This document shows positions 11,242 through 24,941 of a DNA stretch of 64,000 bases, piece by piece. Numbering within the stretch: position 1 is the stretch's first letter; each line of letters opens with the position of its first letter. The stretch spans positions 2,826,275 to 2,890,274 of the forward strand of contig CM033120.1 of the NCBI GenBank assembly GCA_019321725.1, written 5' to 3'. The DNA is from Paulownia fortunei. Its lineage: Eukaryota; Streptophyta; Magnoliopsida; Lamiales; Paulowniaceae. The position numbers and the translations under genes were made by a program. The notes under the pieces are model-generated. The model ran no database searches. It was given only the letters and a program-made list of their open reading frames with translations, and had not been told where the DNA came from.

Positions 11242-14200
11242 CTACTGATACAACATGTTATAAGCCGGCAGGTCCTGTATCCTGTGAACATCTTCTAAAG
11301 ACAATTCTCTCTCTAATTGTGTCCTTGTTACTTGTAGAACCTCCTGAACAAATGAAATGGAAAATCGACATATTATACCTTGTGGTTGGAACAGTAAAAC
11401 AACCAGAGTTCAAAAGTTTTCTATTAACTTGCTTGGCTTCTAGATACAGTTGTCCAGTAGGATAATGAGAACTGTGACGAGCTAAAGAGAAATAAGATGG
11501 TTTTCAACATTCATAACAGCTAGCTTCTGTTAGAACTAGTACATGTAATTTTCAAATCTCAATTTTAATGGATAGAGAAAAATGCACTGAAATGTCCATT
11601 ATTACTTACAACTTCTTAAGAATAACCCGTGCATAATTGTATCATTTAACTTAGATACAACCGATATTTTTGGGAGTAAATCTCAAGCAAACCTCCCAGT
11701 ATAAAACCCATATTACTTCCACAAGAACACTAACCAGAGAAGCACATCAAGTACCTTATGTTTTTAACTTCAAACTTATACTAATTGCCTGACAGCTACC
11801 TAGCAACTGTAAAGAGAATCACTCTATTGTTGCTTATCATGAATGTATGTTTTATTTGTTCAATGCTGGAAACATAAGATGGAGAAATTGATTGCACAAT
11901 ATTTGAGCGAGATGTTCACCACCAGTTTCGTAAAGCAATAAAATTTTAGTCATGTCTATTTCTGTGTGTTTGTATACGTGTATAGAGCTGTGGAAACGTA
12001 TTTGTATACACATACAAACACATAGAGAAAGAGAGGGAGAGGGTACATTGAACTCCATATATGAAGCATGCATGGCAAGCCACTGAGCGTCCATCATTGC
12101 AAATGATATACAATAGAGGACATCAAATGCCTCTTCATCTTCTGCAGTTGTGCGAAGCAAATTTCTCATTCAGTAACATCAAAGGGTGAAAAAAATAAAA
12201 AGGAAAAATTAACAGAGCGAAAGTGGAGATTCTTTGTAGCTTTACCTCCTAATAATTTAACAAAGTTAAGTCCGGGAAGACATTTCGGTTTTTCTGTAAA
12301 GAAAATGAAGATAGTCAGATCACTGTTTAATTGTCGCTAATTTTGCCATTTTGATATATTGAAAGAGAAAAACAAATCCAAAAAGGTGACCAAATGTTAG
12401 TAGAGAGAAGTAAGACCAATACAGCTTTGACCATTCTTATCATTCATCTCATCATGAGAACACTTAATAGAGCGAAGAGGACTGTAAAAACAACTATTGG
12501 GACATGAACACCTGAAAATTACACTGCTAAATTGTTGCAATTGCGCACCAGATTGTGTAAATTTTAGAATCATTAGACCATTCATGGTAAAAAAATCCTT
12601 ATTGAAAGTGATGCAAGACTTCAAGAAAGACACAAACTTAAAGATTTTATAAAATTGGAAAATAATCAATTAGAATTCATATCAGTTGATAAAAGAGAGA
12701 ATATCGTATAATTATCCCCAATCAACCAAAAACTAGTCTATATGGGAAACGTCTTTGAGTGGCCGCTAAACACTTCATGTTCTAGTGTATGCAAAGCGGA
12801 TATAAACCTAAACTCTTCAGGTGAAAGTGTATCATTTGACACACCTGAGTGTAAGTCCAGCATCTGAATCAGCATAAAAGAAACATTAATGCCAGCGACA
12901 GCAAAGGGGTACTCCCATTTAGCACGCTTTCCACCTTGCTTTAGAAGTAACCTATGAAAAGTAACCTTCAAATATTCCCTATTAGTGAAAAACCATCTTG
13001 CAATTCAAATTATACAGAACTGCAGAAAATTATCATACAGATTATTTGCTCTTGGAAGCAGCAGCTGATCAACCATACCGGATAAGTTCTGGCGAAAAAT
13101 AGCAAGTTCTCAAGCGAAAGGAAGCCACAGCCCCTAAGGCCAATAAGGAAGCATAATGAGACAATAATTTGAAATTTTGAAATGAAGTTCATTACATAAG
13201 GAACATAACATGGTCTGTAGTATTCAAAAGGAACGAGAAAAAATCCCAGAATAGATTTGCATATAGCATATGAGCAGATGCAACTGAGTATTCTGCTTTT
13301 GTTTAGCAAGATTTAATGTCTTTACTACTTAAGATAAACAGCAGCTAGGTTGCTACTTATGAATGTGAAACCTACATGTTCCTCCATCCCTGTGACATCT
13401 GAGTATTTACTGACACAAAATGAGACTTCTAGTAAGAATTGTGCAGATGAAATTGCCAGCTTAACTCATCTCAGTAGCATTGAGAACTACAAAACATTAT
13501 CTTTTTACTTGTTAATCCAAATTTTCCAGCATATTACCACCCGAAGGCTACTGGCCTTTCAGAGGGGATGAAAAAACTAGATATGGAACTGCACCTGAAG
13601 TCAGTTGACGGATTAGCTCCTTGCCAGCCCATATCTTTCCACTGCTCAGAGATCAATCCTTTAAGCTTAACATCTGGAAAGGCAGCATTCCACAAGGCTT
13701 GGAGAGCTTCCTGGTAATGGAGATGGACTATCATGTCATTAAACAACTTGAAACTACCGTTATGTAGTTAAAATCGCCCCACCTACATATCAGATGTACT
13801 TGGAGAAAGAAATCTTTACATACAGAACATAAGGTGGAGCAAGATGAGCATTAGCTAATTTCATAACAATCATCATATCATACAAACCCAATGTCAATGC
13901 TATAACAATCTTCTTGGAGCCTCAACACCTTCACTTATATTTCGCTAGTTTTAAGGAACTTAAGTTATTCTCTTTTCCTTTTTTTTCCCCTTTTCTGTAA
14001 CTTGATTGATTATGGGAAGAAGAAGGAACAAGTGTGAAAAATGTACTTGATGATCAATCCGTGTCTCATCAAAAGGTACTCCTAATCGTTCTTGAAGTCT
14101 TTGCAGTCTTTGTTCCTGGAAGAATTCAGAATATGTGAGTTATGTCAATAAAGTTCAAAAATTATCACAGAACACAGTGAAAATCTACACTATTGAGATT

Positions 14201-16806
14201 GTACAATCTTCATCTTCATACATAGCAAATAACCAAAGAAAGTCTCATCCCATAAGGGGCCAAAAGAAGCTTTCCAAAAGATATGAACAAAAATCACAAT
14301 CTGTATGATTAAAAGGAACACGTATTCTAGGAGCCGGCTACAGACATAAGCAGCACTATTGTTTCTTTAGTGCAAGAAACATTACAAGAAATGTAATTAA
14401 GGGACAGAGATTTTAATCACCTGAATAGGAGTTAAAGTGTAGTTAAGATATTTGTCACTTCCAAATTTTTTATTGTTTGAGCGGCTAAAGAATCCTCCTA
14501 TCCATGCTCGTGGTCCAACCATAGCATTAGCTACAAACAACAAAAGCTGATCAGGAAATAATAAATAGACTATATAAACTTACTGAGTAGATAGCTAAGA
14601 ATTGATACTACAAACTTACTCATCCCCCACCCTGCCCCTCCACACACTACAAAAATATATACAAGAAGAAGAGGACAAAAAGAGAAACAGACTAACTGAA
14701 TGAAATTAAGGCAAGAAAAATTCCAATGCAGATTCTTGATCAACTAAAAGTCTGAAACTACTCAAATCAACAAAATCCACACTATCCCTTTTTCTTTCTT
14801 TTTAACTTCCGTCAGAGAGGAGAGAGAGGAGGCAGAACTCAGGAAAATATTACTCTTGAACTTGAAACGACCCCATTATATTCATATGAACAGACGATTT
14901 CATTCACAAGCTAAAATATCTGGAAATATTCTCTCGTTGACTGAATGTCATGAACATTGATGCATCAGACGAGGTGGTACCATCTGCTAACTACTCTGTT
15001 TGTACAACAATATTGACAATGGTGAGTTCATTTGAAAGATCTTAATCCCAAAGATATTGATCAGTTTTTGATTACTGAGTAGGATGCACTGATGTATCTT
15101 GTAAATAACTTAGATGCAAAGTGCTTTAGTCTTTCTGCAATCACCGCTTGATACTGCAGAATGGTGACATCATAAAAATGAAAAATGGTAACAGACCCAA
15201 TGACTCTAATCTCCATATCAACTGATAATCAGTCCATTGCAATCAAAATATTTAATCTAAAAGATGATTCAGTGATCTCAGCATCTAATTTCTTATCATT
15301 GAAGGATCATCCTGCATCAATATTGTAAAGCCTCCATAACTGCACTGAAACCAGTGGCCCTCTCCATTAACAGAAATTTAAAAGTAGGTCTTTGCAATTG
15401 TTTGTGCTAGTTTTTGCTTCTGTTTTTTCATCTGCAGTTATTGTAGCTTGGTGGTGTTAGTCCATGGATAAGTTCAGTCTATCTTACTTACTATTACCTC
15501 AACACACCTCAACATGTTTGCCGTCTATCTTACTTACTATTACCTCAACACACCTCAACATGTTTGCCATTACACCTTGGGGATGCAGATTTGACATTCT
15601 TGCTTACCTGCTACGTTATGTTTTATATAGATAAGTTTAATACTTTTAGTATCCTTGCACTTGTGTCTGCACGTATATCAGGTTCCCTGAAGAGGTAAGT
15701 GCTAGACATCATCCAAAGTTTGATGGTTAATGACTCTAAGAATACATCCTGTGACCCCATTAGTCATAATCAATTGGTTTTGAATTCAATTTTTTAATAT
15801 AATATGGGAAAGGATGCATAGAAACCATTATTTTTGCTTATGGGAGCAGGCTTCATTCTCTTTTGTTCATTTTTCCTTGAGGTCAATCAATGACATTATC
15901 TAACATCTTATGATAGAATAAACATAGATAGCATGGTATTGATAGGAGGTAGGAAAGAAAAAGCACACTCTACGAAGTTTAGCACAGAAAAGAATTTTCC
16001 TGTTATAATGTAAAACTGAGAAGAATAAACATGAATACAAACACAGAGGTAACACAAATGCACTAAATTGTGAGTATGTGCTTTCTCTTTTTGGCAAGAC
16101 AGAGGGAAGGAGTGAGAAAATTAAGCGATAGAAGCAGTGCTGCAAAACAGAGTAAATAATTTCTACTCACTAAAGCACTGAGCTAACTGTGATATTACGT
16201 GAGCAGAATTATGCGACCATGTCGATTCTTCCTCTCGCTTCTTTCCATCCCAGTATAGTTCATCTTCATCAACCTGAACACAAACATCTTTAAGCACAAC
16301 ATAAAAGTCTTAACTAGTTTGCCACATTTAATATGGTATGAGAAACTAAACAATATCAGGGCTATCCCTTCTTTCCATATGGACCATGAGCAGAAAACAT
16401 CTTCCAGCATTATCAGGAAGCAAGCTAAAGTAGATCACCTCAGGAGAGTATAAAAGATCCAACAGAGTCATAGAGTGGAGTGATTTTAAAAACTGTGTTT
16501 AAGAAGTACCAAAGATTTGATTAATAATTATGAGAAGAGGAGAAGAATATGGGGAAAGTGAAAAACAACAACAATAAATATTAGCACAACAAGAACCAAT
16601 TCAATCAGAGCAGCAGTAGTTTATTGATCTAATAACCAAATCTCTTAAAACTGATGAAGTTAGTAGAATCTTGCCTTTTAAATCACATAATTCTATAAGC
16701 TTAGTCATCAGTTATTATTTCTAATATTTAGTTCTGGATATCGAAACTAATCAGTCAGGGGAAAAAAGTCAGAAACTAGTACAAGTTACAAAAGAGAAAA
16801 AAAAAA

Positions 16807-16852
<46 letters not shown>

Positions 16853-17490
16853 CGAGAGAAATAATAGGTAATAGATATGAAACTCAAGCAAACAGAATAA
16901 CTTGAAACAAAGGTTTGATAATGCAAAACAGCATTAAAGCTCAAGAAAACACTGAAAATTCTTATGATTAGTTCGGCTCTCACATATAACACAACTTCTG
17001 CACAAAAAAACTCCGAAAGTTTATGCCAGCAGAGGATTAATATCAGTGACCAAAGGAAGCAGATAGACTCTGAGAGTACATTGTACATGTGAAACAAAAT
17101 ACAACTTGATGCTTCAGGAGAAAAAAATATTTTGTGCGACACTCTTGAGATTTTGTCCCACACAATTCACACATCCTTAAACATCCTAAGATCATCGACC
17201 ATAAATTCATTAACTTGTCTGTACAAAGTGCACTTATCAGAAAACAAAAACACTCATTCGGAAGGTGAAAAACCAATAGAAAAAAGGAATCTTAAAATTC
17301 AAGATGAGAAGCTACTAGCTTTGTTCAGCATAAAACTTCTTTGTTTTGATCTCCCATTCAATCAACATATCAATATTTTGGAACCAAAAATCAGCATAAA
17401 AAGATTGTGTAGGTTAAAACAGAGGAATCAGCAGCTTACTCTTTGGTGAGAGGCACAAGAAGGTATACATTTTCTGCGCCTTAATTTCAT
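11242..17490 (-). CDS. ELMO/CED-12 domain protein, ten coding exons, 289 aa
   Basis: ELMO-domain proteins act with, or as regulators of, small GTPases; plant members are poorly characterised. Coding exons: 17440-17490, 16171-16273, 14421-14530, 14047-14115, 13595-13710, 13079-13133, 12845-12965, 12246-12293, 12047-12141 and 11242-11343. All joins keep frame and use GT-AG. The protein starts MKLRRRKCIPSCASHQR; a downstream in-exon ATG was rejected because it is out of frame with exon 2. Domain landmarks are TNAMVGPRAWIGGFFSRS, then LWNAAFPDVKLKGLISEQWK and DMGWQGANPSTDFRGCGFLS (the most conserved ELMO block), FAVAGINVSFMLIQMLDL, and the end RIQDLPAYNMLYQ. No membrane segment or signal peptide is visible, so it is probably cytosolic. 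The length matches plant family members. A non-coding first exon lies at about 18015-18220. Introns hold repeats but no extra gene. Confidence 0.92.
15477..15568. repeat. Two perfect 46-bp tandem copies in an ELMO intron
   Basis: GTCTATCTTACTTACTATTA begins at 15477 and again at 15523. Both copies run unchanged to CATGTTTGCC. They lie in the intron between the second and third coding exons. Confidence 0.95.
16797..16850. repeat. Poly-A followed by (GA)n microsatellite
   Basis: About 19 A residues run directly into about 18 GA dinucleotides, inside the intron between the first two coding exons of the ELMO gene. Confidence 0.95.
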
Positions 17491-18014
17491 CAGAGACAAA
17501 AATGTGAGAGATCAGATTCCTCCACCCTTTCAAACCAGAAAGAAAAGGAAAAGCAATTTGACAATGCAAAGTTAACCCAATAATTACACCAACCCATGCT
17601 TGGCTCCTCTAATTCAACCTCTCATCATTCCGAAAACCCAATAATCTATTTTTTCTCTCTTAAATACAACCATTTAAATTTCCCACTCCCTGAAACCAGT
17701 GTCAAGAATTCTTGGAACCCAAAGAGGGGAAAAAAAGAAAAGATTAAATTTTTTTGGGCTGTCACATGCAAAAGGGAAGATTAATAGCGCAATCAAAGGG
17801 CACTTTTTGGTGGGTTCACTTTATTATGGGAAAAGAAATGATGGGTTTCATCTATTGAGATGCATTGTGTGAAAAAAGAGTGGACAAAAAGTTCTCCAAA
17901 AAGGAAAGAGAAAGACATGCACATTATGTTACCATATTTGCATGACAGAATTAAGACAAAAAGAATATATACAAGAAATAAACACACACGCAAAGCATAA
18001 AGAAATTGAAGTAC

Positions 18015-18220
18015 CTGGTGTTATATCGTGTGAGAAGTGAAAACAAAATTCTTGATCTTGTTGGTTTTGTCAAATGGGGAAGCCCAGTTAGAGGAAACTC
18101 TGGCTCCTGAATTGCAAGAGAGACAGGGAGAAAAGGGAAGAAGAAAGAAGGCAGCTGATGTGATATGGAGGACAAAGCATTCCAAAACCAGCCATGTTGC
18201 TAGAACACCGCCCAATTCGT
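18015..18220 (-). other. Probable 5'UTR first exon of the ELMO gene
   Basis: On the minus strand the stretch ends ATAACACCAG before GTACTTC, a good donor site. It has a mixed composition unlike the AT-rich spacer to its right. It contains no start in frame with the protein. The matching acceptor is probably near 17525 (a pyrimidine-rich run before GGTGGAGG), but that is inference. Confidence 0.5.
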
Positions 18221-18239
18221 AGTTTATGTTTGCAAGTAT

Positions 18240-21200
18240 GACAAATTTTGTATTTGGAGAAAAAAAAAAAGAAAAAGGAAAAAAGACAAAAAATATTATG
18301 TTATTAGATTTATCAAATATATATCTATAAAGTCTTAAGATGTTTTAAAAAATTTCATTATTTATTTTGTTTGATAAGTTGAATATTTCATTATGACTTA
18401 GTGCAATGTTTTAAAGAGTGGTGATTAATTTCTTTATGTTATTGAAATGAAAACAGAATGTGTTGCTTTAAAATTAAATAATTTGTTTAATAAAAATGTA
18501 TTATTTCCATATAGTATAAATATGTAAATAAAAAATATTTTTGTTTCTTATAGCCTTATGTGCTTAACGAATTATATTCATACTTTTAAGTTGATTTACT
18601 AATGCTTCCTCAACCCCCTAGTATAGTTTGACCAAAGATGATATTTTAGACAAATTTTTAAAAATAAAAAATTTAATTTTATGTTATTAGGGCTAAAGTA
18701 GTTTCTGAAATATATCACATTATTAATTTTATACGAGGGTATTTTTTATGAAAAAATATTAATGTAGGAAAAAAAATATTTTGAGATGTCTCAATGTAAA
18801 TAATAAATTTAGGATAGAAGGAGTACATGTATGAAAAATGTCTTGCATTATACTTGAGGGAAAATATATTATTTATTACAAAATAAAATTAGGGTTAAGG
18901 GAGTAGGAACTTTTGAAATTATAAAAAGCACAATAATTTTTACATATTTAGGGAGAGGTTACTATTAAAGTTTATTATTAAAATGATAATATTGTATAGA
19001 AAACTACATTTTTTTTTATTTCTGCTTGTATACTACTTTCAAATAAACATAAGATTCCATTTGAAAAACAAAATTCCAAGTCTTTCCTTTGTATTGCAAG
19101 AAAAGAAAAAGGAAAAATGAATGAAAAGAAAATTAAAATAAGAATATGTTTTGGTATTTTTCTATTAAGTTCAATGTAAAATTGTATGCTTTCCTTATAA
19201 AGTTTGTTTTGGTGCCAGTTTTTCTGTGTATAATTAATAATACAAAGATATAATAGTTTTTCTTTATATTTTACAAATTATGGTAGGGCAAAGTAATTGT
19301 TATATGAATACTATGAGCTACTTTAATTTGGTTTTTACTTATTGAGCATAATTTTTATATGGACATTTTTTTTGTTTTACATTCAAATTTTTTAATTTTT
19401 TTGTAATGATTGAAAAATATTTTTACCTTTTTACAAATAGAATATTACTTAAGATTTTAGTATAAATAATCAATCACTTACATAAATTGATTATTTTTCA
19501 TGTTATGCTTACATTTTCATAAAATTTAGAACTCAACAAATTTGGTAGAATGTATGATAAAATATAATGGTACAAGTCACGGCAATATAGATATAATTCT
19601 ATGTAAAATAATAAATGTATAATAAATAAATTTCTATGATCTCTTAAATATATAAATTTGATGTGTTTATATATGTAAAAAGTTCATATCTCTTAAGCCA
19701 TTTTTCTCATTTTCAGAAAATTTGTCACTTCACTAAAATCTATATTTGAAAAACTCTTATCTTTAATTATGTTGAAGTTAATTTATTGTGTTTTTTCCTA
19801 TAAAATTGTCATTTTGGATAATAATAATTTTGTAAAGTCACTTATATTTAAACTTGTAGAAGTTAAGTTGTTTTTATCTAAACGAGTTCTCATTTTGATG
19901 AATATTAAGCTTTATAAATCTTTTTCTTTAAATATGTGAAAGTTATTATGCTCTTTAAAATTCTTACTCACTTAAATTTATTTTTTCATTATAAATATAC
20001 CCTTTTGTCCCAAAATAATTATTTCATTTGCTATAGTATGAAGTAAAACTAATTAATCTTTTGACTAACTTGCAATATTGATTATTTAATAATTTTAACA
20101 TTTTTCTAGACTTTTAAATCATAATATTTGGTATGTTATTTTATATTGTTGAATTACCTCTTAAAAAAATGACTAGAGTATTTGTAATTAAAAAATTAGT
20201 TATTATTGACCAACTACTGAAGAAATTTGGTATGGAAGTAGTAAAATTTGTAATTTCTATTTAAAAACTTGATATTATATTAAATTTGTAAATAAATTTT
20301 AATTAAATGTTATACAATTAAAAATTTTAAATCTTAGTCATTCATTAAAATATTAACTATTTTTAAATAATTATCTCTATATTGTGGCATGATTTTTAAC
20401 TAATTTATCTACTGATTGTGCTAAATAATATTTCATAATCGAAAAGTAAATACAGTTATATACAAAATAAAACTATACCAGTGGGTCGCATTTTTATTCT
20501 TGAACAATTTATCAACATTTACGTTTTTTGACATATGTCTATCCTAAGCATATATTATTTATTTCTATATTTTTTAACCAATTTTCTCAGCATAATTTTT
20601 AGAAAAGATTTATAATTTATTCATATGCATGAAGTAAGATATCAAATTTTTCGCATGTCGTACTTTACTATGTTTAGTAAATGTTTATTTCCTTAAATAC
20701 AAATTTAATTTCTAAATAGAAATGATGTGACTGGTACTAATTTTAATTAGTGCTTTTGAGGTCAAACTGTAAACACTCATGAAATATGACTTTTGACATT
20801 TAACTATTACCTTTCTCTCTATATTAGTTTTTTATTCGTACTGCAAACCAATTTAACTAGTTTTTTAAACTTAATTAATTATGGATTTTGAATTTATTTT
20901 TAAAAAACTTGCACACCATTAATAACATAACCAAAAAAAAAAAAGGTTTTACAATATCAAATTTTTAAGAAATTAATCTGATAAGTTGCTAAAAGATTAA
21001 ACAGTTTAAATTCATATTTAGCAAATAGTAATTTCACTTGGACAAATGAAATATTAAATATGTAGGTGCACCAAGCATCCTTTCGTAACTCTTCGTAAGA
21101 TCCTTTACCTCTAAAGAAAAAATGTGGGTTTTTGTGTATTTTTACGGTAGTTGATAATTAGAAATTGTTAAAGTTAATTGTGATTATTAATTAATTATTA

Positions 21201-23340
21201 AAATTGAATATGTTGATATAAGTATATATGTAAACTTTTATTAGTTAAAATTCGTATTATATTCATATATTATACATAGAATAATTAAAAAATACTTCTA
21301 ATTTCTATATACTTTCTGAACTGCGAATAATATTTCGTACTTTTGAATTGAACCACTTAGCAGACGTATTATACTTACTCCATATAATACTTTATTTTAT
21401 AAATATTTATAATATTAGATATAATTAATAATTATTTATAAATATTATTAGAATATCATATAAATAAAAAATTCTAATGATTCATAAATATACTAATTAT
21501 GATTAGATAATTATCTTTACTTTGTATCATACTTATAAGTTAAATAATATAGAATACATATAAAATAATTTTCACATAATTAAAAAATAATTACAAATAC
21601 AAATAATATTATGCTGTATTTTTTGTCTGAACAATTATTTTACATTCGTATTTTATCCGTACATTTACACATTCATATATTATCTATTTTTGTACTTTTT
21701 GATCAATTTTTTTTTTATAATTTCTAATAAAAATTCGTAATATATTGTACGTGATAAATATTTAATTTTTTTCATTCCGTATTTAACTAGAATATAGTTA
21801 AGTAAACCGTGTTATGAAAACAGAATACCTCTAAAGCAAGCTTATAAATTAATAAGATTTGCTATAAGCAAAAGCTTAAACGAGCCAAACAACTTTTGAG
21901 AGCTAAATCGCCTCAGCACTTGGTCAAAATTATACTTGCAAATATAAATATGATAAACTACATTTTACTACCAATAAAAAAAAATGTTTAAAAATATTTT
22001 ACCCACTTCAGCTATGGTAAAATATGTAGCACTCACTCATTTGTACTTCAACACTCATTTACCCTCTTTGTTAGTATTGCTTTACACTGATAGTTAAATT
22101 TTTACTGATGTGGCATTATGATGCAAAATTTGACAAAATTTACCCTTTGCTATAATATCAATTAATTTAATGGTAAATTATATTTAAGATTAGTTTCTTG
22201 CTAATATTGTGCTTCAGTTTTATTCAAATTGAGTTCTTCCAATGACTTCATCTTTTCGTATTTATGATGAATATTTTTATAAAAAATTAATATTTTTTTC
22301 CTTGTTACCTTAATTTTTAGAATGTTAAATAACTCTGTAAATTAATAATTTTCATGTCGTTCGTGTCGTAGTCTAATTTTATATTTGGATTATTTTTCAA
22401 AATAAATTATGCATAGCCGACGGATGCTAAGTGAGGAAAAGAAAGAAAGAAGAGGGTAGTAATGGGATTTGAGTTCGAGAGATAAAAAAAATGATAGAAA
22501 GATTGACTTAAAAAGTAAGGCAATTCATATTTGTGTTCACTTGTACACTGTTTAAGTGGGTGGCTTCAAATTAACCATGATACAATGGAATTATAGGTAT
22601 GTTCTCATTTGCAAAACATACTTGCTCATTTTATATTATTTCAAAATCCAAAATCATATTTGTTTATCTATTTTTAATAAAAATATCTATTTTATCTTTT
22701 CATTTTTTCACAAAAAAATAACCTCTTAAAGCTATAAATTCAATATTTAAGTAGTAGTCAATCACGATTTTCACAATTTCAATTTAATTATATCTACTTA
22801 ATATATTACTATTTTCAAACTATATTATTCTAACGAAACTCAACACCTACAAATCCTATAAATAAAATATCATATTCAAATTAAATATTCAAAATAGACC
22901 CCACCATTATTAATTTCATCTAACTTATATATTATTATTTTCAATTACATCATTATAATGAAATTTAATATTTTTCAAATTATTCTAATAAATTATTATA
23001 TTTTAATTAAAATTTAAAGTGGATCCCACCACTATTATATTTACAAATTACATACACAAAATTTTGAAAATGATACTATAAAACATACAAACAAATATAA
23101 TTTTATTTTTATCACGTATTTTCGTGTTTAAAATCCTTCAAAACTACTTAGCCAAATATATTCTTATTTCCAAACTTATATAAAATCTAATTTTCATTCG
23201 TTCATCCAAACATAATTGTTACTTCTCATATGAAAATCAATATAAAATTAAATTTTTAATAAAATACTAAAAATGAAAAATTTCACTAAAAACACAATCA
23301 TATACAAGACCTTAGCTATCCAACACTAGTTAAACCCATG
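18240..23340. other. Long AT-rich spacer
   Basis: About 5 kb with no coding frame of note, very high A+T and many short homopolymers. Old transposon scraps are likely, for example related C-rich motifs 'AGACCCCACCATTATT' near 22900 and 'GGATCCCACCACTATT' near 23020, but I could not define any full element. Confidence 0.6.
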
Positions 23341-23765
23341 TTTTTAAAATTGGATTCGGTCCGTTCAATTTGTCCAACTGAGAATCGGAGGTCTGATTAG
23401 TCATATAAAATTAAATTATCGGTTTGATCGGTCAAAATCGGTCAAATTGATTTGAGTAGTTTTTATTTTTTTATTTTTTTATTTTTTTATTTTTAAAAAA
23501 AAATAAATTTGATATGTTGTTACATTTATATATTTATTTAAATTTTGTGTTTTGTTAAAAAAAAATTAGGTAGTTATCTTTTTTTATATATTTAAAATAT
23601 ATTATATGATAATTAGTTCACTATATTATTATTTTATATTATATAATAAAAAAATATAATCAATTTTTATTAAATCGATCCGACCAACAATTGAACCGAC
23701 CCGACCAGTTGAACCACTAATTAATAATAAGACTACTTTGATCACCGATTTAATTATGAAAACAC
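23341..23765. mobile_element. MITE, family A copy 1
   Basis: The ends are inverted: TTTTTAAAATTGGATTCGGT on the left, and GTTTTCATAATTAAATCGGT when the right end is reverse-complemented. The interior is AT-rich and non-coding. Subterminal GGTTCAA/TTGAACC motifs recur. A second copy in opposite orientation lies at about 33555-33985. Confidence 0.6.
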
Positions 23766-23983
23766 TAAGTTAAACTATGAAAAATCCTCTTATTTTAGAT
23801 AATAAATACTTTATTCCTAAATACTTTATAAGCTGAATTTCTTTTTACCAAATCACTGGATCCTATAAAGAACAAAATTCCTATTTAAATTTCAAAGTGT
23901 TACTAGTAGAAAAGAGAAGCTAAATTGTTTGCATAACAATAGGGCAAAGTGCGTGCCAAACCCCTATTGAAATTTGAAACGCT

Positions 23984-23988
23984 AAAAG
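23984..23988. repeat. Target-site duplication (left copy, AAAAG)
   Basis: AAAAG immediately precedes the 5' LTR of the Copia element. The identical five bases follow the 3' LTR at 31093-31097, as expected for Copia integrase. Confidence 0.85.
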
Positions 23989-24621
23989 TGTTAGAGTAGG
24001 ATGCCCAACGCCCCAATTAGATTGGGTGTATTATACTTTTTTGCTTTTGTAAAGACAATCTTATTGGGAATCATATTAATAAAATGACATTTTCTTTATC
24101 TTATGTCTTGCATTTTTTATTTCTGCACATTAGATAAAGTCCTTAGACCAAATTTAGCTACGGGGCATGGTCGCGCATATGATGGCGATCATGGAACATG
24201 CCTCTAAAGCTTTGGTTTTAAATAAGTTTCGAGTCGAGAGTTTTTTGAGATGGGATATCAAATAGCTCAGTAAGACTCGTACATATAATGCATGCTCGTG
24301 AGACGAGGATGTCACATTCCATTGGCATTAGCGTAGAGACGTAAGTGCATATATGTGGGTGCTTGTTAGGGAACAAGTACACCGAATATGACCCGTAAAA
24401 AATTCTTAGTTGGAGGCTTTGCCCGTCGAAATAAGAATTTCTGTGTTGCGATAGTACACGACTAGTCCTTAGACTTGAGGCACGATGGTAGCCTTGTGTG
24501 CATCCTACAGCACTTTGATATATCTTCTGATTGCTTGACAATCACAAAGGGGGTATGTTGGGTGTTGCAATGGTGTGCATGGAGGTTTGTCAGTGGCCAA
24601 CATAGAATTCGACACTTGTTT
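23989..24621 (+). repeat. 5' LTR of the Copia element, truncated
   Basis: Nearly identical to 28853-29485, then similarity ends abruptly after GACACTTGTTT. It keeps only the first ~28 percent of the LTR, so the promoter and R-U5 parts seen in the 3' LTR are missing. Confidence 0.9.
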
Positions 24622-24941
24622 CATATGGGCTCATAAAATTGGGGTATATGAGAAGAGGTGAGGCAAAACAAACTTGAGGGTTGTATAGTGATACAATCGT
24701 CAAAGAGTTGACTACCGATAAAAATATTTCATGGGCTCATAAAATTGGGGTGTGAAATATTTCCATTGGACCTCAAGCTCACTAGGAAATTTGATTTCCC
24801 GAAATTCCATTAGGGGTGATGGAATTCGAAGAAAATAGTGGGAGACATTTAGTATTAAAGACCTTATATTAAATGAATATGTTTTTCCCATAGTTTACTC
24901 ATTTTCTGCTTCTTGCATATTTTGTAGATTATTCTACTAAA
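24622..24941 (+). other. Copia leader with a 21-bp direct repeat
   Basis: The sequence between the truncated LTR and the gag start has no match to the initiator-tRNA primer site (TGGTATCAGAGC). ATGGGCTCATAAAATTGGGG followed by T occurs at 24625-24645 and again at 24731-24751. Confidence 0.8.

Noticed and set aside
12397..13309. Minus-strand frames such as 12397-12669 and 13010-13309
   Set aside because: These are intron read-throughs; 13010-13309 contains one ELMO exon (13079-13133) extended into flanking introns.
24218..24541. 107-codon minus-strand frame, duplicated almost exactly at 29082-29405
   Set aside because: Both copies lie inside the Copia LTRs. The duplication is that of the LTR, not of a gene.
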